Source: DATGKK01 sp035294725
GTDB lineage: Bacteria > Actinomycetota > Acidimicrobiia > Acidimicrobiales > Bog-793
NCBI GenBank assembly: GCA_035294725.1
Contig: DATGKK010000072.1
Span: forward strand, 1 to 12,523
Direction: 5' to 3'
Length of the DNA stretch: 12,523 nucleotides
Shown: piece by piece, positions 1 to 5,849 of the stretch
How positions within the stretch are numbered: the stretch's first letter is position 1
Layout: the number at the start of each line of letters is the position of its first letter
Translations under genes and position numbers: made by a program
The notes under the pieces: model-generated
What the model saw: only the letters and a program-made list of their open reading frames with translations
What the model was told of the DNA's origin: nothing
Databases searched by the model: none

Positions 1-1
1 G

Positions 2-394
2 GCCCTGTACTACGAGTACGAGGCTGCTGCCAGTCACCGCTCCCTCCCGATCCATCGTTACCGTCTGCTCGCCCGCCGCTACCTGGACGAGGTGGTGGCA
101 CGGGCGCCGTTCGACCCCCTGGTGTTCGTAGCTCTCGGAGAGGTCGATCTGAAGCTCGACGACCTGTCCGGTGCCGAAACCGTGTTCCGCAAGGGCCTCG
201 CCGCCGATCCGGAGAGCCTCTACGTCTTGCACGGCTTGGCGGTGGTGGCGGTGGAGCGACAGCAGTGGGCCAGCGCTGCGCACTGGTATGCCGCGGCGAT
301 CGCGATCGCGAGGCAACCCTCGCTGAAGAGCGCGTACGAAATCGACCTGCGTGCGGTAGAGCACGACCGCCCTCCGCCGGCGCAAGATGGGTGA
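2..394 (+). CDS. TPR-repeat protein, C-terminal part (5' truncated by window edge)
   Basis: The frame is open from the first bases of the window to a TGA at 392-394, so only the last ~130 residues are present and the true start lies upstream. The visible part is almost wholly helical and holds about two helix-turn-helix repeats of TPR type: one around PLVFVALGEVDLKLDDLSGA followed by EAxxxFRKGLAADPES-like spacing, and a second around HGLAVVAVERQQWASAAHWY. The ADP-E-S turn after a GL/A helix is typical of TPRs. The tail is short and proline-rich (RPPPAQDG). TPR domains are protein-interaction scaffolds, and the partner cannot be read from this fragment. The gene lies 114 bp before an acidic coiled-coil protein and in the same direction as two type IV prepilins, so a role in pilus assembly is possible but is inference only. 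An internal GTG at 92 is not a likely start because repeat sequence continues upstream of it. Confidence 0.75.
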   Translation, partial: ALYYEYEAAASHRSLPIHRYRLLARRYLDEVVARAPFDPLVFVALGEVDLKLDDLSGAETVFRKGLAADPESLYVLHGLAVVAVERQQWASAAHWYAAAIAIARQPSLKSAYEIDLRAVEHDRPPPAQDG

Positions 395-508
395 GAGAGC
401 CCGCTCCCTGCACGGTGCCCTGCTGTTTCGGCGGCAGCTGTGAAGCTACGCTCAGCCAGAGAACACGGTGCCCAACGGCCGGTTCCCGTGTAGGAAAGGG
501 GGCAGACC

Positions 509-1342
509 ATGACCTGGTTCGCTGGATCTGCGGACGCGTCGGCCGAGGAGCAGGATGCATCCCTGCTGGCCAAGAGACTTCTCGAGGTGCGCCGGGGATT
601 GCTGGACCTCCGGTCGGAGCTGACCGCACGGCTTGCCAGCCTCTCGGCCGAGCTCGAGCGGATCGGCGCAGCGCTCGAGTCGATGCAGGACCGGGCCGCA
701 GCTGCCTCCTCTCCGGGCGAGGTGGCACCGGAGCCTCTGGGAGCGGCTCTCGCCGCCTCGGCGACCGTGCCGGCCGCGCCGACCAGCGAAGAGGTGTCGG
801 CCACGCCCGAGCTCGAGGCAGATCCCGCTGCTTCGACGCTCATCGCCGAGGCGCCGCAGGTGCCGTTACCGGCAGCTGCCGAGCACGAGCCCGCGCCGGA
901 GCCTGAATTTGCTGACCCGACACTCGAACCCTCGCCCGGCGCCTCAACTGAGAGCGCAACCTCGCACCTTGGCGAGATCGAGGAAGCGATGCAGTTAGAG
1001 GTGGAGGCAGCCGAGACTGAAGCCGCGGCCGGCCCGGCCGAAGCGGAGCTTTCGGTGCAGGAACACGGGTCGCCCGTCAGGGCGGGGGAGCGTCCGTCCC
1101 CAGCCGAGGAGCCGGAGGCGACGGTCGCGCCGCTCAGCGCCGAGCAGCAGCTCGACCAACTTCTGGCCGAGGAGTTTGCCGTCTATCGGAGCGCTCCTTC
1201 GCCGCCTTCCGTTGCGGAGCTCGAAGCAGACCGTGGAGTCGCGCCCGAGCGTGTCGAGGAATCCTCGGAGCCGCACGTGCCTCCCCAGGCCCAGCGTCCT
1301 GACACTGCTACTGACGATTTCTTTGCGAACCGGGGACACTGA
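509..1342 (+). CDS. Acidic Ala/Glu/Pro-rich protein with N-terminal coiled coil, function unknown
   Basis: I do not recognise this 277-residue protein. The ATG at 509 has a good ribosome binding site (AGGAAAGGGGG at 492-502, 6-nt spacer). Residues ~18-65 form a leucine-rich amphipathic helix (LLAKRLLEVRRGLLDLRSEL, then repeated LxxxLxx spacing), which predicts a coiled coil. Residues ~66-205 are low-complexity Ala/Glu/Pro and strongly acidic, probably a disordered linker. A second short helix follows (AEQQLDQLLAEEFAVYR), and the protein ends DDFFANRGH. There is no signal peptide and no membrane segment, so it is probably cytoplasmic. It sits between a TPR protein and the first prepilin gene. 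The shape of oligomerising helix, long flexible acidic linker and short C-terminal helix suggests an adaptor or tether, but that is inference. The strongest argument that it is real is the ribosome binding site and position, since low-complexity GC-rich DNA can keep several frames open. Confidence 0.7.
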   Translation: MTWFAGSADASAEEQDASLLAKRLLEVRRGLLDLRSELTARLASLSAELERIGAALESMQDRAAAASSPGEVAPEPLGAALAASATVPAAPTSEEVSATPELEADPAASTLIAEAPQVPLPAAAEHEPAPEPEFADPTLEPSPGASTESATSHLGEIEEAMQLEVEAAETEAAAGPAEAELSVQEHGSPVRAGERPSPAEEPEATVAPLSAEQQLDQLLAEEFAVYRSAPSPPSVAELEADRGVAPERVEESSEPHVPPQAQRPDTATDDFFANRGH

Positions 1343-1399
1343 GGGTCGAGCACGCTATGGCTTCGAGGCAATCGACATGCACCCGGTTTGCAACCGAAC

Positions 1400-1426
1400 G
1401 CTCACCAGGAGCTATTGCTGGTGGGC
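1400..1426 (+). terminator. Stem-loop after the coiled-coil gene; weak terminator or leader element
   Basis: GCTCACCAG (1400-1408) can pair with CTGGTGGGC (1418-1426) across a 9-nt loop, giving a 9-bp stem with one G-U pair. It lies 58 bp after the stop of the acidic coiled-coil gene and upstream of the pilin promoter. There is no U-tract after it, so intrinsic termination would be inefficient. It could instead be a protein-binding inverted repeat. Confidence 0.3.
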
Positions 1427-1432
1427 TCCCGT

Positions 1433-1455
1433 GGGAATTCGCTAAAGCAATTCCC
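1433..1455 (+). promoter_or_regulatory. Inverted repeat around the -35 element of the pilin promoter; possible operator
   Basis: GGGAATT (1433-1439) is repeated inverted as AATTCCC (1449-1455). Between them GC (1441-1442) and GC (1447-1448) can also pair, with TAAA in the loop. This TAAA is the proposed -35 motif of the prepilin promoter, so a protein bound to the repeat would cover the -35 box. The arms are AT-rich for this genome. It may be an operator or a chance repeat. Confidence 0.35.
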
Positions 1456-1470
1456 CTCCGCGGTCGATAG
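1443..1470 (+). promoter_or_regulatory. Candidate sigma-28/WhiG-type promoter for the first prepilin gene
   Basis: TAAAG at 1443-1447 and GTCGATAG at 1463-1470 are separated so that TAAA-N16-GTCGATAG results. The sigma-28 family (FliA, SigD, WhiG) recognises about TAAA-N15/16-GCCGATAA, so 6 of 8 bases of the -10 element and all of the -35 core match. Transcription would begin near 1477-1480, giving a short leader of about 35 nt before the ATG at 1515. No good TTGACA/TATAAT pair is visible nearby. The assignment rests on pattern only. Confidence 0.5.
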
Positions 1471-1514
1471 ACTCCGTGGTGCAACATCATTGACCTTGAG
1501 GAGGAAATAGATCC

Positions 1515-2075
1515 ATGTCGCTAATCGAACGGTGCCGCGAGCGGTGCCGGGGCGAAGAGGGGGAAGAGGGCTTCACGCTCATCGAGCTCCTCGTCGTCCT
1601 TCTCATCATCGGCATCCTGCTGGCGATCGCCATCCCGACCTTCCTGAGCGTCACGAAGGGCGCCCAGGGCACGGCGGCGCAGTCGAACTTGCAGACCGCG
1701 CTGACGGGTGCCGACACGTACTACACAGATGCCAGCCAGACCTACACGGGTATCCTGGACCCTGCGCTGGCGACTGCCTCGACGCTCACCCAGATCGATA
1801 CCGGGCTGAGCTACGCCACGTCAGGTAACTCCACCGGCCCGCACGTCATCAGCGTCGATTCAGCGGGTCAGTACATCATCATGACGGCGTGGGCGCCTGG
1901 TCAGAACGACTGCTGGGGCATCCTCGACATCAAGTCGACGCAGAACCCCGGAGTGCTGGGTGAGACCGCAACTGGCACGTACTACTTCGTGTACCGTGGC
2001 GGCACCGCCTCGGATTGCGTGGCTAGCACAGTCAAGCCGACCACCATCAGTAACAACAAGTTCCCGTCGGCCTAA
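1515..2075 (+). CDS. Type IV prepilin (PilA-like), first of a tandem pair
   Basis: This 186-residue protein is a type IV pilin precursor: it would be cut and N-methylated by prepilin peptidase at the inner face of the membrane, then assembled into a pilus or pseudopilus. The 19-residue charged leader ends in Gly, and cleavage before Phe20 gives the class III signature FTLIELLVV with Glu at mature position 5, followed by one long hydrophobic helix to about residue 46 (IAIPTFL). The mature chain is ~167 residues. Cys133 (in DCWGILD) and Cys168 (in SDCVAS) are the only mature cysteines and could form the C-terminal D-region disulfide of pilins; two more cysteines lie in the leader and are lost on cleavage. 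The start is fixed by a perfect AGGAGG at 1499-1504 with a 10-nt spacer. A paralogue follows 81 bp downstream, after a strong hairpin. The strong ribosome binding site and a dedicated promoter suggest it is the abundant (major) pilin; that is inference. It could also be a type II secretion-like pseudopilin. Confidence 0.92.
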   Translation: MSLIERCRERCRGEEGEEGFTLIELLVVLLIIGILLAIAIPTFLSVTKGAQGTAAQSNLQTALTGADTYYTDASQTYTGILDPALATASTLTQIDTGLSYATSGNSTGPHVISVDSAGQYIIMTAWAPGQNDCWGILDIKSTQNPGVLGETATGTYYFVYRGGTASDCVASTVKPTTISNNKFPSA

Positions 2076-2096
2076 TCGCCAGGAACTGATGTCCTG

Positions 2097-2130
2097 AAAG
2101 GGGCCCCGGGCACATTGCCCGGGGCCCTTT
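2097..2130 (+). terminator. GC-rich hairpin with short T-tract between the two prepilin genes
   Basis: GGGCCCCGGGC pairs with GCCCGGGGCCC across the loop ACATT. The stem has 11 G/C pairs, plus AAA/TTT pairs at the base after a one-base bulge, and ends in TTT (2128-2130). It starts 21 bp after the stop of the first prepilin and ends 26 bp before the start of the second. It resembles an intrinsic terminator, but the T-run of three is short, so partial termination (attenuation) and 3'-end protection of the first pilin mRNA are both plausible. Confidence 0.65.
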
Positions 2131-2156
2131 GACATCTCGTGAGGGAGGGAGCACGA

Positions 2157-2708
2157 ATGTCGCAAGTCGAAGAGGGCTGTCCCGAGGCCGGTTTCACGTT
2201 GATCGAGCTGCTGGTCGTCCTCCTCGTCATCGGGGTCCTGCTCGCGATCGCGATCCCCACGTTCTTGAGCGTGCTCGGCGGGACCAACAACACCGCAGCG
2301 CAGGCGGACCTGCAGACGGCGCTCACTGGCTCGGACGCCTACTACGCCAACGCGAGCGGCAGCTTCGCCGATCTCATGGACCCTGCGGCAGCGCTGGCGT
2401 CGACGCTGACGCAGGTCGACACGGGCCTCGACTACGTGACCGGCACCAGCTCGAGCGGACCGCACGTCGTGAGCGTCTACTCGTCACCTGACGGCCAGGC
2501 GCTCGTCCTCACCGCATGGGCGCCTCAGGAGGATGACTGCTGGGGGATCCTCGATCTGAAGGCTCGCCCTCCGGCTCCGATCTTCGGCAAGAGCGCGGTC
2601 GGCACCTACTACCTGGTCGCCCGCCACCTGCCGGGTTCGTCGCAGTGCGTCGCGGGCCCATCGATCTCGCCGAGCGCCATCTCGTCGACGGGCTTCCCTC
2701 ACTCCTGA
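2157..2708 (+). CDS. Type IV prepilin (PilA-like), second of a tandem pair
   Basis: This 183-residue prepilin is a clear paralogue of the gene just upstream. The 12-residue leader ends EAG and cleavage before Phe13 gives FTLIELLVVLLVIG with Glu5 of the mature protein. Many blocks are shared with the first copy along its whole length: AAQ-x-x-LQTALTG, ASTLTQ-x-DTGL, GPHV-x-SV, TAWAP, DCWGILD, VGTYY or TGTYY, and a C-terminal FP-x-S ending. Cys128 and Cys164 match the cysteine pair of the first copy. I chose the ATG at 2157 because GGAGG (2144-2148) sits 8 nt before it; a GTG at 2139 in frame would add six residues and has no site. The copies have diverged most in the segment after DCWGILD (RPPAPIFGK here), as expected if this is a minor pilin or has a distinct surface. 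It has no obvious promoter of its own and probably depends on read-through of the upstream hairpin. Confidence 0.92.
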   Translation: MSQVEEGCPEAGFTLIELLVVLLVIGVLLAIAIPTFLSVLGGTNNTAAQADLQTALTGSDAYYANASGSFADLMDPAAALASTLTQVDTGLDYVTGTSSSGPHVVSVYSSPDGQALVLTAWAPQEDDCWGILDLKARPPAPIFGKSAVGTYYLVARHLPGSSQCVAGPSISPSAISSTGFPHS

Positions 2709-2897
2709 CGCAAGCCTCGTTGCCGGCCGGCCTGCAGCCTCGGATCGAAGGGCGAGCCGACCTCGTCCGGCAGGTCGTATCGGAGGAGATGCCAGCAGCC
2801 CAAGCCTGCATGCTCCGGTGCGCTCAGCAGGCATAGGAGCACCGAAGCGTGTCAGGAACCGCTCCGCTCCGCCTGCCGAACCCGGCGGCAGCCTGCC
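2709..2897. other. Convergent intergenic region, nothing certain
   Basis: This stretch lies between the end of the second prepilin (+) and the end of the dehydrogenase (minus). It contains a short palindrome, GCCGGCCGGC near 2720, but no stem with a T-run in either direction, so no clear terminator. Frames open here have no ribosome binding site and look accidental. Confidence 0.4.
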
Positions 2898-3670
2898 TCA
2901 GGGTGAGACGCCGCCTCCCGGCGCCACCATGGCGCCGCCGTCCACGGCGAGCGTCTCGCCGGTGATCCCCGAGGCCGCGTCCGAGGCGAGGAACAACGCC
3001 GCCCTTGCCACGTCGTCGGGCTCCCCGATGCGCCGCATCGGGAGGCGGCGAGCGACGGCAGCCTCGGCGGGTTCCCAAAGCGCCCGTGCGAGATCGGTGC
3101 GCACGAGCCCGGGCGCGATCGCGTTCACCCTCACCTTCGGGCCGAGCTCGCCGGCGAGCTGGCGGTGAGGTGGATGACGGCCGCCTTGGTCACGTTGTAC
3201 CAGCCGATCCCGGGCTCGACGGAGTAGCCGCCGATGGAGGCGATGTTGATGACCGCGCCTCCGTGCTCGGCCATCCAGGCCGCCCAGGCGAGCTGGGTCC
3301 AGACCAGCACGGCGGTCTGGTTGAGCTGCACCGTCTTGGCGGCGCGAGGGCCGTCGAGCTCGACGAGGGGGCCGAAGTAGGGATTCGTGCCGGCGTTGTT
3401 CACGAGGACGTCGACCCGCCCGTAGCGCTCCATCGTGGCGTCCACGCAGGCCCGGGCCTGGTCGGGCTCGCCCGCGTTCGCGGCGTGCCAGGACGTCTCC
3501 CCGGCGATGCCGGCGGCCGCCGCCTCGAGGGCGTCGGCCTTGCGGGAGGTGATCATGACCCTTGCTCCCGCCTCGGCCATCCGGCGGGCCGTGGCGAGCC
3601 CGATGCCGCGGGACCCGCCGGTGACGAGGGCGACCTTCCCGTCCAACCTGAGCTCCATCGGGCTCACCAT
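2898..3670 (-). pseudogene. Short-chain dehydrogenase/reductase (SDR), interrupted by a one-base frameshift
   Basis: Read leftwards from 3670, the first part encodes a classical SDR: TGGSRGIG nucleotide-binding loop, NNAG, the active-site serine in NIASIGG and YNVTK (the YxxxK catalytic pair). After VIHLT the frame goes wrong and stops at TGA near 3132. The other half resumes in another frame with QLAGELGPK, then VRVNAIAPGLVRTDL, RRIGEPDDVARAALFLASD, and the usual ending ITGETLAVDGG. Restoring one base between about 3161 and 3166 (ACC-GC-CAG instead of ACC-CGC-CAG) rejoins a normal-length SDR of ~257 residues. All catalytic motifs are intact and no other damage is visible, so either the mutation is recent or it is a sequencing error. 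Family members are NAD(P)-dependent oxidoreductases; the substrate cannot be read. The start may be 3658 (MELRLDGK) rather than 3670, as discussed for the divergent promoter. Confidence 0.85.
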
Positions 3671-3675
3671 ATATT
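3666..3675. promoter_or_regulatory. Overlapping divergent -10 boxes for SDR and YyaL-like genes
   Basis: On the + strand TATATT (3670-3675) lies six bases before the GTG at 3682. On the minus strand TATGGT (3671-3666) lies seven bases before the ATG at 3658. Both fit TANNNT, and both distances suit transcription that starts at or next to the start codon, so both mRNAs could be leaderless. Neither gene has a convincing Shine-Dalgarno sequence for the start concerned; for the SDR a GGTGAG (3668-3663) precedes the 3658 ATG by 4 nt and could serve instead. Confidence 0.5.
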
Positions 3676-3681
3676 GCGGCC

Positions 3682-5781
3682 GTGGCGCTCCCCGAGAACC
3701 GCCTCGCCGCCGAGGCGAGCCCCTACCTCCGCCAGCACTGCCACGACCCCGTGGACTGGTACCCGTACGGGGAGGAGGCCCTGTCGCGAGCCCGCGAGCT
3801 CGACCGCCCGCTCTTCCTCTCGATCGGGTACTCGGCCTGCCACTGGTGCCACGTCATGGCGCACGAGTCGTTCGCCGACCCGGAGACGGCAGCGGAGATG
3901 AACGAGACGGTCGTCGCCGTGAAGGTCGACCGCGAGGAACGACCCGACGTCGACGCGGTCTACATGGAGGCGGTCGTCGCCGCCAACGGCCACGGTGGCT
4001 GGCCGATGAGCGTCTTTGCCACGCCGGACGGGCGGCCGTTCTTCGCCGCCACCTACCTGCCGGACACGCCCCGGCACCACATGCCCTCGTTCCGGCAGGT
4101 GCTCGCGGCCGTCGCCGACCTGTGGCAGAACCGCCGCGAGGACGTCGAGCGGCAGGCCGACTCCCTCGCGGCAGCCGTGGCCGGGCGGCTCGGGGCACCA
4201 CCCTTCCTCGTCGGCTCGCGGTCCGTGGCAGAGACCGCGGGCGGCAAGAAGGCCCCCGGCACCGCCGAGGTGCGCGCGGCGCTCGCGGCTGGCGCCGAGC
4301 GGCTCCGGGCAACGGCCGATCTCGAACAGGGCGGCTTCGGGGGGGCGCCCAAGTTCCCCCAGCCGCTGCTGCTCGACCTCCTGCTGCGGGTGCACGCCGA
4401 CCGTGCGTCGGCCGACCCCGATCCCGGTGGCGAGAGAGCCCCGGAGCTCGAGATCGTGCTGACCACGCTCGAGGCGATGGCCTCCGGAGGCGTCTACGAC
4501 CAACTCGGCGGGGGCTTCCACCGCTACTCGGTCGACGCGCAGTGGCTCGTCCCTCACTTCGAGAAGATGCTGTACGACCAGGCCCTGCTCGCCCGTGTCT
4601 ACCTGCACGCTTGGCAGGTGACGGGCGACCGCCGCTGGCGCCAGGTCGTCGAGGAGACGCTCGGTTACGTGGCCTCCCGGCTCGGCCATCCCTCAGGTGC
4701 CTTTTACTCGGCCGAGGACGCCGACTCCGAGGGTGAGGAGGGCAGGTACTACCTCTGGGACCTCGCCGAGGTCGAGGCCGAGCTCGGCCCGGAGCTAGCC
4801 CAGGCCGCCTGCGCATGGTACGAGATCACCCGGGACGGGAACTTCGAGGGCCGCAACATCCTCCGGCTCATCGAGCGGGGAGCGCTCCTCCGGCCTGCGC
4901 CGGTCGAGCGTGCCCGTGAGCTGTTGCTCGCCCGCCGGGCGGCGCGTGTGCCGCCCGGCCTCGACGACAAGGTGCTCGTGGAGTGGAACGCCATGACGTG
5001 CTCGGTCCTTGCCGAGGCGGCGGCGGCCACGGGGAGCGCCCGCTATGGCGCCCTCGCCGAGAGGGCCCTCGCCGTGCTGCTCGAGGCGAGGGCCCGCAAC
5101 GGCGGGGTGACGCCTCGATCGGTCCGTTTCGACGGCGGTCCGCAGGTACCGGGCTTCGCCGGCGACGTCGCCTGGCTGCTCGACGCCCTCGTTCGCCAGT
5201 TCGAGCTCACGGGAGCCTCCCGCGTCATAGATGAGTGCCGGTCCGTCGCCGCCGAGCTGCTCGCCGAGTTCGTCGACCCCGGCTCGGGCGCCGTGCACAC
5301 GACGAGGCGCCAGTCGTCGCCACCGATCGTGCGTGCCGTGGAGTCCACTGACGGCGTGATCCCTGCCGCCTCCTCGGTGGCCGGCATCGCGCTCGCCCGG
5401 CTCGGGGCGCTCACCGGGGACGTCGAGGCGGCCGCGGCCGCGGAGAGCATCGTCGCTGCGCTGGCCGAGCTTGTGCGATCCGCCCCGACCGCCGTCCCGG
5501 AGCTGCTCCATGCTGCCGCACTGGTCGCCGAGGGACCGGTCGAGATCGTGGCGATCGGCCGCGCTGAGAGCCTGCTCGCCGCGCTGCGGCGACGACTCCT
5601 GCCGGAGGCCGTGTTCGCCTGGGCTCCGGCAGGCGCTGGCAATGGAAGCGCCGGGTTGGCGTTGTTCGACGGCAGGGTCGAGGAGGCCGTGTACGTCTGT
5701 CGCCGCGGGGAGTGCCGCCTGCCGGCCTACGACCTTGCAGGTGCGGAGGCGGAGCTCACCGAGCTCCGGAGCCGGCGCTAG
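3682..5781 (+). CDS. Thioredoxin-domain / six-hairpin protein, YyaL (DUF255, SPATA20) family
   Basis: This 699-residue protein has the full length and order of the YyaL/SPATA20 family. Residues ~1-165 form a thioredoxin-like DUF255 domain: the opening NRLAAEASPYLRQH-x-x-DPVDWYP, CHWC with Cys53 and Cys56 (a CxxC redox pair), VDREERPDVD and GGWPMSVF-x-TPDGRPF. Residues ~200-690 form an alpha/alpha six-hairpin (glycosidase-like) domain with GGFGGAPKFPQP, GGGFHRYSVD, PHFEKMLYDQ, EDADSEGEEG and DDKVLVEWNAM. The family's biochemical activity is not established; the combination suggests thiol-redox chemistry linked to a sugar- or N-acylglucosamine-epimerase-like barrel. There is no signal peptide, so it is probably cytoplasmic. 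The GTG start is supported by family alignment and by a -10 box six bases upstream, with no ribosome binding site, which points to a leaderless mRNA. It is divergent from the broken SDR and shares its promoter region. Confidence 0.93.
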   Translation: MALPENRLAAEASPYLRQHCHDPVDWYPYGEEALSRARELDRPLFLSIGYSACHWCHVMAHESFADPETAAEMNETVVAVKVDREERPDVDAVYMEAVVAANGHGGWPMSVFATPDGRPFFAATYLPDTPRHHMPSFRQVLAAVADLWQNRREDVERQADSLAAAVAGRLGAPPFLVGSRSVAETAGGKKAPGTAEVRAALAAGAERLRATADLEQGGFGGAPKFPQPLLLDLLLRVHADRASADPDPGGERAPELEIVLTTLEAMASGGVYDQLGGGFHRYSVDAQWLVPHFEKMLYDQALLARVYLHAWQVTGDRRWRQVVEETLGYVASRLGHPSGAFYSAEDADSEGEEGRYYLWDLAEVEAELGPELAQAACAWYEITRDGNFEGRNILRLIERGALLRPAPVERARELLLARRAARVPPGLDDKVLVEWNAMTCSVLAEAAAATGSARYGALAERALAVLLEARARNGGVTPRSVRFDGGPQVPGFAGDVAWLLDALVRQFELTGASRVIDECRSVAAELLAEFVDPGSGAVHTTRRQSSPPIVRAVESTDGVIPAASSVAGIALARLGALTGDVEAAAAAESIVAALAELVRSAPTAVPELLHAAALVAEGPVEIVAIGRAESLLAALRRRLLPEAVFAWAPAGAGNGSAGLALFDGRVEEAVYVCRRGECRLPAYDLAGAEAELTELRSRR

Positions 5782-5849
5782 CGGCCATCATCCGGCCGAG
5801 CGCCCCGCCGGCCAGGAAGGCCGGCGCCGCTCGTGCGAGGTCCGCGATA

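Noticed and set aside
265..1339. Several long overlapping frames on both strands over the acidic coiled-coil gene
   Set aside because: They are shadows of Ala/Glu/Pro-rich coding sequence, lack ribosome binding sites and have Arg/Ser/Pro-rich products typical of wrong frames.
1343..1514. Possible cyclic-di-GMP riboswitch in the pilin leader
   Set aside because: Such riboswitches are known before pilin genes, but the conserved cores of the GEMM-I and GEMM-II aptamers are not found, and the likely transcript leader is only about 35 nt.
2484..2836. Small frames on both strands at the 3' end of the second prepilin gene
   Set aside because: They overlap a certain pilin gene, have no ribosome binding site and no motif.
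3664..4689. A 341-residue minus-strand frame opposite the YyaL-like gene
   Set aside because: It is antisense to conserved motifs of the YyaL family, has no motifs of its own and no ribosome binding site.
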